Counted from the stretch's first letter, positions 52,595-63,182 are shown. The stretch is 64,000 nucleotides of DNA from Pseudomonas pohangensis (GCF_900105995.1 NZ_LT629785.1:3162001-3226000), one strand, 5' to 3'. A program made the numbers and translations. The notes: a model not told the origin generated them from the sequence alone.

Positions 52595-53314
52595 ATGCGC
52601 CTTTCCCGTTTTTATATAGATACGCCGCTATCGCTCGGCAACCATGCATTACCCGATGCCCAGGCTCACTACATCGGCCGCGTCTTGCGCCTGAACACTG
52701 GCGCGGCAGTGCAATTGTTCGATGGCAGCGGCATGGAGTATCTCGGTGCAATCAGCGAGGTCGGCAAGAAACAGGTGTGTGTCGAATTGCATGAGCAACT
52801 GCCCGGCATGGCCGAGTCCCCCCTGCGCATCCATCTCGGTCAGGGCCTGTCACGCGGTGAGCGGATGGATTGGGCCATCCAGAAAGCTACGGAGCTGGGG
52901 GTAAGTGAAATCACCCCGATAGTTTCGGAACGTTGCGAAGTACGCCTCAAGGACGAACGCACCGAAAAACGCCTGAGCCACTGGCGGCAAATCGCCATCA
53001 GCGCCTGCGAACAATCCGGCCGCTCAGTTTTACCGGTAATTCATGCACCGCTGGAACTGGAACACTGGCTGCAGCAGAGTTCGGCAGATCTCAAGCTGGT
53101 GCTGCACCCCCTTGCACAGGAGCTGAGCAAGCACAGCACGCCGAAATCCCTGGCCTTTCTGATCGGCCCTGAAGGGGGTATAAGCGATAATGAGGTCAGC
53201 CGCGCACAGGCTGCCGGCTTTCAAACGGCACGACTTGGCCCGCGCATATTGCGTACCGAAACTGCACCGGTAGCTGCGCTGGCACTGGCGCAATTCCTCT
53301 GGGGCGATTTCTAG
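52595..53314 (+). CDS. rsmE: 16S rRNA m3U1498 methyltransferase
   Basis: 239-aa SPOUT-family enzyme that methylates U1498 of 16S rRNA with SAM. A PUA-like N-terminal domain (1-70) is followed by the knot domain with LGQGLSRGERMDWAIQKATELG, IGPEGGISDNEV and LGPRILRTETAPVAAL. Same neighbourhood (next to bioA) as P. aeruginosa PA0419. Convergent with chpC. Confidence 0.96.
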   Translation: MRLSRFYIDTPLSLGNHALPDAQAHYIGRVLRLNTGAAVQLFDGSGMEYLGAISEVGKKQVCVELHEQLPGMAESPLRIHLGQGLSRGERMDWAIQKATELGVSEITPIVSERCEVRLKDERTEKRLSHWRQIAISACEQSGRSVLPVIHAPLELEHWLQQSSADLKLVLHPLAQELSKHSTPKSLAFLIGPEGGISDNEVSRAQAAGFQTARLGPRILRTETAPVAALALAQFLWGDF

Positions 53315-53340
53315 TCGCGGGATTCCATCCGCAGCAAAGG

Positions 53341-53811
53341 TCAGATCAGTCCGGCATCCGCCAGCAACTGCTCCAGCCCGACCAGGTCGGGGATTTTCAA
53401 CACATTGCCATCCAGCGACACGGCTTCGAGCTCCAGCGGAGCCAGCTCCACATCCGCCCTCGCCAGATTCGAATCAACCTTTACCGAGTGCGGGATGCTT
53501 TGCAGCAGCAAGGCGATGAATTTGATTTGCGGGCGCCCACCAAGAGCGTTGAGTACGGCAACCCGACAGCCCGGGCCAACGCTGGCAACCCCATTGGATG
53601 CGGCTTCAAACGACAGCAAGGGCAAACGCAACTCACGCCAGCTGAACTGTCCCAGCAACCAGGGCGGCATGCCCTCGGCAGTCTGTGGTGCCCGGTACGG
53701 CACCAGTTCCGCGAGTGCCACGTTGGGCAGCAGCAAAGTACGATCTGCCAGAGGCAATAACAGACCCGTGAGGCTTTCAACGCTGCTCTGGGCTGCGACG
53801 GCTTGGCTCAT
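53341..53811 (-). CDS. chpC: CheW-like adaptor ChpC
   Basis: 156-aa protein with a CheW-type fold (LLLPNVALAELVPYRAP, GQFSWRELRLPLLSFE). In P. aeruginosa ChpC links additional chemoreceptors to ChpA for twitching motility. It is the last gene of the chp cluster here, 56 nt after chpB. Confidence 0.9.
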   Translation of the reverse strand: MSQAVAAQSSVESLTGLLLPLADRTLLLPNVALAELVPYRAPQTAEGMPPWLLGQFSWRELRLPLLSFEAASNGVASVGPGCRVAVLNALGGRPQIKFIALLLQSIPHSVKVDSNLARADVELAPLELEAVSLDGNVLKIPDLVGLEQLLADAGLI

Positions 53812-53867
53812 GCAAGACTCCTAAAACTGTGTATTGAACAGGTTCTAACCTGATTAAACCGCGACTG

Positions 53868-54884
53868 TCAGGCGCACTGCTCGGCCAGATGGTTCACCAG
53901 CGCGGTGGCCAGTTCGCGGGGGTCACCATTGAAACTGCTGTAACCACCATCGCGCATGCTGTCGGTCATACTCGGGCAGGTGCAGGTCTCGGCCCGTTGT
54001 GTCCAGATAAGACCGCCCTGACGAATCACGTAAGCTGCCGCAGCACTGCCATCGCTACCCATGCCGCTGAAAGCGATGACCCCGAAGCGATTGCCATACT
54101 GACGGCCCAGATTGAGCATCATCTGATCAATCGAAGGACTATAGGGTTCAGGCCAACTGCGATTGCTCATGTGCATTAGCCCATCTTCGGTAAATGCCAA
54201 CTCGTTACTGACCGGCGCAACAATCACCTCGCCATAACGAACTGCTTCGGCATCCCGCGCCGCCGTTACATGCCATTGACTGTGGCGGCCTACCGCCTGC
54301 GGCAGCATGGCTTCAAAACTCGCATCTATGTGTTGAGCGTATACAAAGCCGATGGGCAAGCCCCCAGGCAGGGCATCCAGAAACGCCTTGACTGCGCTGG
54401 GTCCGCCCAGCGAGGCGGCCAGTAACCAGACCATATCAGCGGGACCCGATTTGAGCGGGGTATCCGCCAACACACCCGGTACCTCTACGCGGTTAGGTCG
54501 CTGCGCATCTTCCAGCAAGGCATTCAGACTGGGGCCGATTGCCTTGGTCGGGTCACCGACCAGACGTTTGAGCTTGCCAAACAGCCGCCGTTCCCAGCGC
54601 GGATAATTCTCCGAATGGCGCTCCGGCGCATGTCCTTCACCAAACAGTACCGGTGCGCTGGCGCGCTCGATCAACTCGTCAACCAGCGGTGAATCTTCCA
54701 TTTGCGACAGGTCAACCAGCCACAGATCCGTTTCGCACTCCTGCAGCACTTCAGGTTCAAGGCGTGCCGGATCACTATTGAGCACCACCTGATAACCGTT
54801 ACTCTGCAGGGCCTGCTGCAGGACATGACGTTGCAGGGAGGTGTCGGCGATTACCGCAATACGGCCTGCAGTCTTGTCAGTCAT
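53868..54884 (-). CDS. chpB: Receptor methylesterase ChpB (CheB-like)
   Basis: 338-aa CheB-type methylesterase that demethylates PilJ. The catalytic triad is intact: Ser158 in AASLGGPSA, His185 in AQHID, Asp278 in GMGSDG. The N-terminal receiver-like part (1-130) lacks the usual acidic pocket and CheY Lys pattern, so it may be a non-phosphorylated pseudo-receiver. The start overlaps the chpA stop by 8 nt. Confidence 0.93.
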   Translation of the reverse strand: MTDKTAGRIAVIADTSLQRHVLQQALQSNGYQVVLNSDPARLEPEVLQECETDLWLVDLSQMEDSPLVDELIERASAPVLFGEGHAPERHSENYPRWERRLFGKLKRLVGDPTKAIGPSLNALLEDAQRPNRVEVPGVLADTPLKSGPADMVWLLAASLGGPSAVKAFLDALPGGLPIGFVYAQHIDASFEAMLPQAVGRHSQWHVTAARDAEAVRYGEVIVAPVSNELAFTEDGLMHMSNRSWPEPYSPSIDQMMLNLGRQYGNRFGVIAFSGMGSDGSAAAAYVIRQGGLIWTQRAETCTCPSMTDSMRDGGYSSFNGDPRELATALVNHLAEQCA

Positions 54885-57800
54885 TTGCCTTGACCTTGAC
54901 CAGCCGGTTGATGGTTTCCAGCAGCAGCGACTCCTGGTAAGGCTTGCCGAGGTACTCGTTGACCCCGATAGCCATGGCGCGCTGCCGGTGTTTTTCCCCG
55001 GTCCGCGAGGTGATCATGATGATCGGCAGATCCTTCATCCGCTCATCGTGACGAACCAGAGTGGCCACTTCAAAACCGTCCATTCGCGGCATTTCAACGT
55101 CAAGCAGAATGACGTCCGGATGATGTTCCTGCAGTTGTGTCAGGGCATCTACCCCATCCTTGGCCGTGATCGCATTCATCCCCGCACGCTCCAGCAAGCG
55201 AGTAGTCACTTTGCGCACGGTAACCGAGTCGTCCACCACCATAACCAGTGTCGGCCGGGTGTGATCGCTCTCTTCCTGCAACTGCTTCTGCAGTGCCGAA
55301 CGACGCAACTGGAACTGGTCAAGGGCGTGCAGGGAACGGATGGTTGCCAGCAGGTCAAGAATGACCACTACGCGACCATCCCCCAGAATGGTTGCACCCG
55401 AAATGCCATGCACCGATGAAAATTGCCGACCCAGGCTCTTCACCACAATCTCGCGCGAACCCGCCAGGCTATCCACCTGCACCGCCATTGCATGCTCGGC
55501 CGAGCGCACCAGAATCACCGGCAATGGCAGGCTTTGCCCAACCAGTTTCGGATGCTGCTCGTTATTCAGCAGATCACCCAGATACTTCAGGTCATAGGTC
55601 TGGCCGGCATATTCGAAGCGCGCCGCTTCGGTCTGGCCGACTTCGCGCTGATACAGCGCCTCCAGCTCAAAAGGCGAGACGCGCACAATACCTTCGATGG
55701 TGTTAAGCGGAATGGCGTACAAATCCTCACCCGACAACACCATCAGGGCCCGGTTCACCGAAACGGTAAACGGTAGTCGTATCAGGAAGCGCGTGCCCTC
55801 GCCGACGGCAGATTCGATCCGCATCGAACCACCCAGCTGCTTGACCTCGGAGTGCACCACATCCATACCGACACCGCGGCCGGAAATCTGGGTAATTTTC
55901 TCGGCCGTTGAAAATCCGGCCTCAAGGATGAACTGCAGGATCTCCTGATCCGACAAGTCAGCATCGGCAGTCATCATGCCGCGTTCGATTGCCTTGCGGC
56001 GCACGGCAGCAAGCTGGATCCCGCCGCCATCATCGGCCAGCGTCAGCAGGATATCGCCACCCTCACGACCCAGTCCGAGGGTGATGGTGCCGACTTCGGG
56101 CTTGCCGGCTGCCTGGCGCGTTGCTGCAGACTCGATACCGTGGTCAACCGCATTGCGCAACATATGCTCAAGCGGAGCCACAATGCGCTCGAGCACAGTA
56201 CGGTCCATCTCGCCTTCAGCATTGGCTACATTGAATTCAACCTGCTTGCCCAGCTCGCCGGAAATCTGCCGGACAATCCGCCGCAAACGCGGTACCAGCC
56301 GGTCAAAAGGCACCATGCGCGTGCGCATCAGGCCTTCCTGCAGTTCGGTATTGACCCGCGCCTGCTGCAGCAACAGGGTTTCAGCGTCGCGGTTCTTGAC
56401 TGCCAGGGTTTCCTTCAGGTCCAGCAAGTCGGATGCCGACTCGAACAGTGCCCGGGACAATTGCTGAAGCTGTGAATGGCGATCCATTTCCAGCAAATCA
56501 AACTCTTCATAGCCCGAACGTTCAGCCTCCGACTGATAGCGGCTGAGAATCTGCGCCTGGGTTTCGGTATCCAGACGACGCAGCTGGTCACGCACCCGCT
56601 CAATCGTGGCCTCCATTTCCCCGAGGGTATAACCAACATCGCTGACCTGCTGTTCAACACGACCACGGAAAATCGAGGTTTCACCAGCCAGGTTGACCAA
56701 CCCTTCAAGCAACTCGGCTGGCACCTTGACCAGTTCCTGGGGCGCTCGCCGGGCTTCAGCCTCCTGCGCTGCCTCCGCCGCGCGCCGGACAAAAGGCAAG
56801 ACTTCCGCTTGCCTGGCCGTTGCGGCTGGCTGGGTGCTGACCGCCACGATCGGCAGGTCGAGCTTGCGCAGCGGGAGTACTTCCGATTGTGCGGACTTGA
56901 CCGGTCTTGCCTGTGCATCGGCCTCGTCACTGCGACTGATGCGTTGCCGCAACTGCTCCAGTTCCGCCTTCAAGCCGTCAAACGCCGATTGCACATCGGC
57001 AAACATCGACTCCGGCCAGGGCTGGCCCTGCAGCTGAATATCGCCGAGGTATTGCTCTAAATCATTCGCAAGATCACCCAGTCGTGACTGGCCGGCCAGG
57101 CGTGCTCCACCTTTTAGGTTATGCAGGGTTCGCTGTATCTTGCCGAGCGGCTCAAGGTCATCACGAGCCGCTTCCCAGCTGCCCAAAGCCGCTTCTACTG
57201 TTTCCAGCAGATCATCAGCCTCCTCAAGAAAAATATCGAGGATGTCGGACTCCGGGCCGTCTACATTTTCCTGCTCGACCGGTTGCAGATGCACACTGGT
57301 GGGCATCTGCAACTGCGATCCGGGATCTGCAAGCAAGCCCCGGATTGCCTGAATCAGCAGCGCGCCGGATGGCATAGGTGCCTGATCGCGCACGGCTTCA
57401 AGCATATCTGCCAGACAGTCATGACAGCTTTGAAGAAGCACGAACAGGTCAGACGCGGCTTTCAGCTTGCCGTTGCCAAGCCCTTCGTAAAGAAATTCCA
57501 GTTCATGCGCAAGGTCGCCGATCTCCCTGATTTCGGCCATCCGTGCACCACCCTTGAGGGTATGCAGGTCACGCTGCAGCGACTCCAGCTCAAGGCTGTT
57601 ATCCACATTCTGCATCCAGTTCTGCAGCGAGGCAGAGGAGCTCTCGATAATGTCAAAGCCTTCCTCGAGGAAGATCTCGACCAGCTCGGGGTCTGCTGCT
57701 TCAGTGGGAATATTGTCGGGAAGCGCCTCTGTGACCAACCCTGAATCTGCTGCCGCGTCAAAGCTGAGCGGCTCTTCACTGGCCTGGATAGCCGGAATTT

Positions 57801-60800
57801 CCAGTGGTTGCGCACCCAGCTGCGGCAGCGCTTCCTCCATCGACCACTCCGCATCGGTCAATGCGGGCATTTCTGTCACTTCTTCTTCAGCAAAATCCTC
57901 TGGCGCCTCGCCTGCATGTTCAGAAGCAGGGCTTTCGGGCATCTCCAGGTCTGGTAATTGCAGTTCCGCGATGGACAAATCACCCAGGTCATACTCATGG
58001 GACTCGTCTGTGCCGGGCACAGGTTCGGTAGCTGCAGGAGTTAACGGTTCAGGAAGTATTTGTTCGCCAGCTTCATCCTGGGCGAAAGCATGAGAAATAC
58101 CGCGGCCGAAGCTGGCCAATGAACTGATCAGTTCCGACGGGCTCACCAACGGTTGCCGCAACTGCATCTGCTCAACCATGACAGCTAGGCGGTCATGGCC
58201 CTGATGCAACAATCCGGACAATTCGGCTGTCGCCAGATAACGGCCATCGACCAGGCCTTCGTAAAGGGTTTCCATCTCATGGGCAAGATCGCCGATCGGG
58301 CGAATTCCCGCCATCAGGGCGCCACCCTTTAGAGTGTGCAAGTCGCGCAACAAGGCAGCCAGGGCTTGCGTGTTGTCGTTATCATCAATCCACTTTTCCA
58401 GGCAATGGCTTGACTCTTCAACGAGTTCAATGGCCTCTTCCAGAAAAATCTCGACCATCTCATCGTCGAGCTCTTGCAGATCGTCAACCTCGGCTACCTC
58501 AAGCTCCTGTATCTCTTCCGCTGGTGAAACCGAGTCAGGCACGAACTCAACCGGCTCGTCTGCTGGTTGCTCCTCTACAACATCGACCAGTCCCGGCAGC
58601 TCACTATTTTCTGGCTCGACCGGGTTTGGCGCTTGTGCAGAAACTGCCTGATTCATCAATTCGTTCAGGGCTGCAATCTGTGCAGTCTGCGGTTTTACTT
58701 CGAGCCCGGCAGCAAGCTGATCCATCATGCTGATCAGCGACTCGTGGGCTGCTTCAATCTCTGCAAAGAAAGTCGCGTTTGCCTGCAATTGGCCAGCCTG
58801 TACTGCGGCATAACATTGCAGCAGACACTGACAGAGCGCATCGATCTGCGGCAGCTCCGCCATCTGCGCGCCACGGCCGAGTGTTGCCAGCTCTTCCAGC
58901 AACCCATCGAGCTCACGCCGCTCTGATGGGTTGGCATGCCAGTGCTTAAGCAGGGCCTCGGCATCGAGCAATATATCCATGCCCTGGGCAAGAAAAATGC
59001 CGATCAGTTGCGGGTCACGCGCACTACCTTCTTCCTGGAACTGGCTGGCCTGAACTGTCAGGCGCTCTTCGTACAGAGCCCCAAGCCGCTCGAGGAAGTC
59101 TGCCGCTCCCGCAACGGACTGCAGCGGGGTAGTCTCCAACTGATCCAGACCTTTCCTGAACAGTTGGGTTGCTTCACGCAACAGCTCTACTTCTGCCAGA
59201 TCAATATCGATCAAGTGGGCTTTATAATCTTTGGCCAGCTTTTCCAGCGGAGCGGCAATCTCTGCGATAGGCAGGATTCCAGCCATATAGGCGCTGCCCT
59301 TCAGCGTATGCAGGGCACGTTGCAGATTGTCAGTTACCGGCAGGGGCAACTCTCTGGCACAGTCAGCCAGAAATGCCTGCAGTGTTTCCAGGTGGGACTG
59401 CGCCTCAGTAAGAAAAATCTCCAGCAACTGCGCATCAATCAGTTCGACTGCAACTGTTTCGCTGGTGTCTTGCGCCTGAGGTGCGGCTGCACCTGCTGTC
59501 TCGTTCTCGACTTCAGGTTCGCTTTCCGGCATGGCCAGTTTCTGACCAAGTGCCAAGGCATGCGCCCGGGCTGCCAACAGATCGACATCATCCCGCTGGC
59601 GCTGCGCCTTGGCAGCATACTCGCTGACCAGTTCAGGCAGCAGGGCGAACACATCTGCAATCGACTGCTGAACATCTGTATCGGGAACAATGCTGCGATC
59701 CAGAACCCGATTCAGCATGTTTTCAATGGACCAGGACAGCTCGCCGATCACCAGGGCCCGAACCATGCGTCCGCTACCCTTGAGGGTGTGAAAGGCTCTG
59801 CGGATTTCAGCAAGGGCTTCCTTGCTCTCAGTATCCGCGAACCATTGCGGCAGATATTCGCCAAGGGTTTCCAGAACCTCACCAGCCTCTTCAACAAAAA
59901 CCTCCAGCAGGTCCTCGTCAACCGGCTCCTCATCGGCCGGCGGCGGCAACAGGCTTTGCGGAACATTCTGCGCCGGTGGGTTGATAGCCTGTACCGGCTG
60001 TGCCATTACATCGGCTACTGACAGCGGCTTCTCGGCAGGAGCTGTTTCTGCCAATTCAACCGGTTCTGGCAACTCGACCTCGGGCAGATCCAGCTCAGCC
60101 AGATCTTCAGCATCCCATTCCGCCAAGGGCTGATTATCGTCATCAACCAATAGCTCGTCGGAAAAATCATGCTCGACAACAGCGCCTTCGCCTGAGGGTG
60201 CTGAATCCTCACGGATGTCCTGCAGCTCGATCTCGTCCAGCAGATCGTCATCGTCACCCAAGTCTGCTGTTTCAACTGAAGGATTCTCGCTGAAATAGTC
60301 CACCTGCAACTCAGGTTCGACAGGGAGCGTATCTTCCTGAATCTCCGACCAGACGACATCAACAGCATGCAGATCTTCAGCAAAATCCTCCACAGCCATT
60401 TCTGCAATGGCCTGGTCTTCCTCGTCGACAACACTCTCCGGCAATTCTGCCGCCAGCACATCGATCTCTTGCAACGGGTCACTACTGGGCACAGGAAGCG
60501 CTTCTTGCGTATCGGGCCAGTCAAGAATTGACGGCTTTTCCTGCAGCGGATAACCCAGACTGTCGAGGCTGTCTTCAGCCACATTGAGAATCTGCTCGCC
60601 TTGCTCTATGCGATCCTCAGCAACCCGCTCCAGGTAGTACTCAATCCCGGTAATGGCATCGGCAAGGGTGTCCAGGCTTTGCCAGTTCGGCACCATCTTG
60701 CGAACCAGCAATTGCTCCTCAATGTAACGTGTCGCAGCGCCAAGCAATGCAGCCGCCCTGGGCAGGGGGATCATGGCCAAGCCGCCACGAACCTGTGACA

Positions 60801-62238
60801 GCAACGCCGGAACACGCTCCAGATGCTCGTGATTCCATTGCGAGGCAATGAATTCGACAATGGCGTCCTTGGCCTGCTCAAGGCCATTGCGCGCCTCTTT
60901 GATCACCACCTGGTGAATTTGCGCAACATCCGTAGTCGGAACCAGACTGTCTTCGTCTTTGCCTGACTCGGCCGGGCCAGCCATGCCCGCCAGCGTCGCC
61001 TCCACATAGAGCAATGCCCCGGCGATATCCATTAACAAGGCATCGCTTGACTGTTGCTCGCCGCGCGACATCTTATGCAGCAGCTCCCACTGGTCAAGGA
61101 TAACTTTGCGCGGTTGTGCAAACCCCAGAACAGCCAGGGTATCGCCGATTTGCTTGAGCGGTGCCAGCATTGGCTCGAGGTCGGAGAAAGTCTGGCGATC
61201 ACTGCGCACAAACAAATCCAGACTGTCTTTTACCCGCACCAACTCCTCACAAAGTGCCGTCACTACCGAGCGCATCGCATCGCGATCAGGACCAGCAAGT
61301 CGCGCCTGCTCGTCCTCAACCTGACCACTATCGGGTAAGGCCAGATCGAGCTTGAACCGGGCTTTGAGTGCATTGATTCTTGGTGAAAGCGTTTCAGCCT
61401 TGGCCACGTAAAACAGCAGGTTCTTGATCAGCTCCGACGGCGCTTCCTGATTGACGCCAACACTGCCCTGCTCAATAAATCGCTTTAATTCCTTGTCTAC
61501 CTGACGCAATAGCCCCCTGACCGATGCGCCATTACTCACGCAGCCTTCGGCCAGACCTTCTATCAAGCCGGAACTGATCTGCCAAAGCTGACCGAGCGGA
61601 GCATCCTTGCAAAGACTTTCGAGACGCGCGAATACCCGCGCCATATAACCGAGATTGGTGGCCAGATCCTGATTACGAATAATCCCCACCAAGGCCTGCT
61701 GCTGCATTTGCCGCAGCTTGCGCAACAAAACCGGAAGATCACCACTATGCAAACTGGCGAGCGCATCAGGAGACAACATGGCTGGGCGTGATGACAAGTC
61801 CGGGGAAAACAGACTTGTCTCGGAAAGCAGCGCCTCTCCCCGCGCCGAGCGCAAATCATTCAACAGGGGCAGAATAGCCATCGGCAAATCACGCCGGGCT
61901 TCCTGCACCCGCTCCAGATAAGCCGGCATCTGCAGAATTGCCTGCATGAGCACCTCAAGTGCCTCATTGCGGTTGGCAATGCGCCCTTCGATCATCGCCT
62001 GAGCGAGGTGTTCCATTTCCTCTGCGAGCAGGGCAGCACCAAAAAACTCTACCATTTGCAGGGTGCCATGCACCTGATGCAGGTAGGTCAGACAGAACCG
62101 CATGCGCGTCAAGTCCTGCGGATTTTCGACATACGCTTCCAGCGCCTGACGTGCCTGCTTCAGCGTTTCGGCAATCTCGCCCTTGACCCATTCCAGGGCG
62201 ACATAGTCGTGCCAATCACCCATAACGACTCCGCTCAT
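54877..62238 (-). CDS. chpA: Pil-Chp histidine kinase ChpA (multi-Hpt CheA-type)
   Basis: 2453-aa chemosensory kinase controlling type IV pili and cAMP. Phosphotransfer sites in order: His54 (HQVHG); Ser481 (SQVRGG) at a His position; His817 and His977 (HTLKGS); Ala1118-Thr1119 (ATLGRG) where His is lost; His1301 and His1559 (HTLKGG); His1706 (HNLKGG). That is six His domains plus a Ser and a Thr type, as in P. aeruginosa ChpA (2472 aa). Then the dimerisation helices, ATPase domain with N box Asn2029 (NAVDHGIE) and GRGVGMDVV, a CheW domain, and a receiver with Asp2380 (LLDVEMP). Long acidic linkers separate the Hpt domains. The start overlaps pilK by 4 nt. Confidence 0.97.
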   Translation of the reverse strand: MSGVVMGDWHDYVALEWVKGEIAETLKQARQALEAYVENPQDLTRMRFCLTYLHQVHGTLQMVEFFGAALLAEEMEHLAQAMIEGRIANRNEALEVLMQAILQMPAYLERVQEARRDLPMAILPLLNDLRSARGEALLSETSLFSPDLSSRPAMLSPDALASLHSGDLPVLLRKLRQMQQQALVGIIRNQDLATNLGYMARVFARLESLCKDAPLGQLWQISSGLIEGLAEGCVSNGASVRGLLRQVDKELKRFIEQGSVGVNQEAPSELIKNLLFYVAKAETLSPRINALKARFKLDLALPDSGQVEDEQARLAGPDRDAMRSVVTALCEELVRVKDSLDLFVRSDRQTFSDLEPMLAPLKQIGDTLAVLGFAQPRKVILDQWELLHKMSRGEQQSSDALLMDIAGALLYVEATLAGMAGPAESGKDEDSLVPTTDVAQIHQVVIKEARNGLEQAKDAIVEFIASQWNHEHLERVPALLSQVRGGLAMIPLPRAAALLGAATRYIEEQLLVRKMVPNWQSLDTLADAITGIEYYLERVAEDRIEQGEQILNVAEDSLDSLGYPLQEKPSILDWPDTQEALPVPSSDPLQEIDVLAAELPESVVDEEDQAIAEMAVEDFAEDLHAVDVVWSEIQEDTLPVEPELQVDYFSENPSVETADLGDDDDLLDEIELQDIREDSAPSGEGAVVEHDFSDELLVDDDNQPLAEWDAEDLAELDLPEVELPEPVELAETAPAEKPLSVADVMAQPVQAINPPAQNVPQSLLPPPADEEPVDEDLLEVFVEEAGEVLETLGEYLPQWFADTESKEALAEIRRAFHTLKGSGRMVRALVIGELSWSIENMLNRVLDRSIVPDTDVQQSIADVFALLPELVSEYAAKAQRQRDDVDLLAARAHALALGQKLAMPESEPEVENETAGAAAPQAQDTSETVAVELIDAQLLEIFLTEAQSHLETLQAFLADCARELPLPVTDNLQRALHTLKGSAYMAGILPIAEIAAPLEKLAKDYKAHLIDIDLAEVELLREATQLFRKGLDQLETTPLQSVAGAADFLERLGALYEERLTVQASQFQEEGSARDPQLIGIFLAQGMDILLDAEALLKHWHANPSERRELDGLLEELATLGRGAQMAELPQIDALCQCLLQCYAAVQAGQLQANATFFAEIEAAHESLISMMDQLAAGLEVKPQTAQIAALNELMNQAVSAQAPNPVEPENSELPGLVDVVEEQPADEPVEFVPDSVSPAEEIQELEVAEVDDLQELDDEMVEIFLEEAIELVEESSHCLEKWIDDNDNTQALAALLRDLHTLKGGALMAGIRPIGDLAHEMETLYEGLVDGRYLATAELSGLLHQGHDRLAVMVEQMQLRQPLVSPSELISSLASFGRGISHAFAQDEAGEQILPEPLTPAATEPVPGTDESHEYDLGDLSIAELQLPDLEMPESPASEHAGEAPEDFAEEEVTEMPALTDAEWSMEEALPQLGAQPLEIPAIQASEEPLSFDAAADSGLVTEALPDNIPTEAADPELVEIFLEEGFDIIESSSASLQNWMQNVDNSLELESLQRDLHTLKGGARMAEIREIGDLAHELEFLYEGLGNGKLKAASDLFVLLQSCHDCLADMLEAVRDQAPMPSGALLIQAIRGLLADPGSQLQMPTSVHLQPVEQENVDGPESDILDIFLEEADDLLETVEAALGSWEAARDDLEPLGKIQRTLHNLKGGARLAGQSRLGDLANDLEQYLGDIQLQGQPWPESMFADVQSAFDGLKAELEQLRQRISRSDEADAQARPVKSAQSEVLPLRKLDLPIVAVSTQPAATARQAEVLPFVRRAAEAAQEAEARRAPQELVKVPAELLEGLVNLAGETSIFRGRVEQQVSDVGYTLGEMEATIERVRDQLRRLDTETQAQILSRYQSEAERSGYEEFDLLEMDRHSQLQQLSRALFESASDLLDLKETLAVKNRDAETLLLQQARVNTELQEGLMRTRMVPFDRLVPRLRRIVRQISGELGKQVEFNVANAEGEMDRTVLERIVAPLEHMLRNAVDHGIESAATRQAAGKPEVGTITLGLGREGGDILLTLADDGGGIQLAAVRRKAIERGMMTADADLSDQEILQFILEAGFSTAEKITQISGRGVGMDVVHSEVKQLGGSMRIESAVGEGTRFLIRLPFTVSVNRALMVLSGEDLYAIPLNTIEGIVRVSPFELEALYQREVGQTEAARFEYAGQTYDLKYLGDLLNNEQHPKLVGQSLPLPVILVRSAEHAMAVQVDSLAGSREIVVKSLGRQFSSVHGISGATILGDGRVVVILDLLATIRSLHALDQFQLRRSALQKQLQEESDHTRPTLVMVVDDSVTVRKVTTRLLERAGMNAITAKDGVDALTQLQEHHPDVILLDVEMPRMDGFEVATLVRHDERMKDLPIIMITSRTGEKHRQRAMAIGVNEYLGKPYQESLLLETINRLVKVKAND

Positions 62239-63125
62239 ACATTCTTCCGGATAAACGCCAAAACCTGATCGTCAGCCACCGGCAGCATATCCGGATGTTG
62301 CCAATCGACCACTTCACCCACACCAATCACCAGCAATCCGCCTGGTGCCAGGCGCTCAACCAGGCGATTAAGAATTTCACGACGCCGCCAGCGCCGGAAA
62401 TAAATCAACAGGTTCTGACAAAAAATTACATCCACACCGGAAAATGGCGCTTTGGCCAGCTCCAGCACATTGAGTCTGGCAAAACACACTCGCGAGGCCA
62501 AAGCCGCCCGAACCTTGTAGCGCCCTTCACCCAGCGGATCAAAGTAGCGCTCAAGAAGATCAACTTCGATCTGCTCCAGCCTGCGTGCACCGTACTCAGC
62601 ATTCCGCGCCTTGCTCAGGGCTTTCATGCTGATGTCCGTGCCGGTAACCCCGAACAGCTCGGGTTGCTCGCAGTTGCGCAATGCCTCTGCCGCAACTATC
62701 GCCAGGGAGTAAGACTCCTCGCCGGTAGAGCAACCAACGCTCCACAGCGCCAGCGGATGCCTGAGGCCTGTCTCGGAAATCCGTCTGCGCAAATAACCAT
62801 CAAGAATTTCGAAAGAGGGCCGGTGGCGAAAGAACCGCGTCTCCTGAACCGTCAGGTGATCCAATAAGTTCGACCACTCGATTGCACCTCGCAAACCATC
62901 AGTTACCTGCTGGTAATAGCTGCTGTAATCGGCGATGTTCAACTCACGCATCCGCGTACTCAGGCTGGCCTGCAAGAGCGCGCGGCGCTGATCGCTCAGC
63001 ACCAGGCCGGTTCGATTTTCCAGAAGAACCTGCCAGTCACGAAATTCCTGCACGGACATCTCGGCCAATGGCCTCAATGCCCAGGCGCCGTCTGACTGCA
63101 TGCCATGTCCCTCGCCACCGCTCAT
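62235..63125 (-). CDS. pilK: Receptor methyltransferase PilK (CheR-like)
   Basis: 296-aa SAM-dependent methyltransferase that methylates the PilJ receptor. CheR motifs: LTVQETRFFRHRPSFEIL, WSVGCSTGEESYSLA, TGTDISMKALSKAR, IFCQNLLIYFRR. The ATG at 63125 has GGAG about 10 nt upstream; 63101 is an alternative start. The stop overlaps chpA as ATGA. Confidence 0.94.
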   Translation of the reverse strand: MSGGEGHGMQSDGAWALRPLAEMSVQEFRDWQVLLENRTGLVLSDQRRALLQASLSTRMRELNIADYSSYYQQVTDGLRGAIEWSNLLDHLTVQETRFFRHRPSFEILDGYLRRRISETGLRHPLALWSVGCSTGEESYSLAIVAAEALRNCEQPELFGVTGTDISMKALSKARNAEYGARRLEQIEVDLLERYFDPLGEGRYKVRAALASRVCFARLNVLELAKAPFSGVDVIFCQNLLIYFRRWRRREILNRLVERLAPGGLLVIGVGEVVDWQHPDMLPVADDQVLAFIRKNV

Positions 63126-63182
63126 GGTCTGGCTTCTCCAACAGGCATCCAAAGCGGACCTCTGTTAAGTAGTTTCTCGAGC

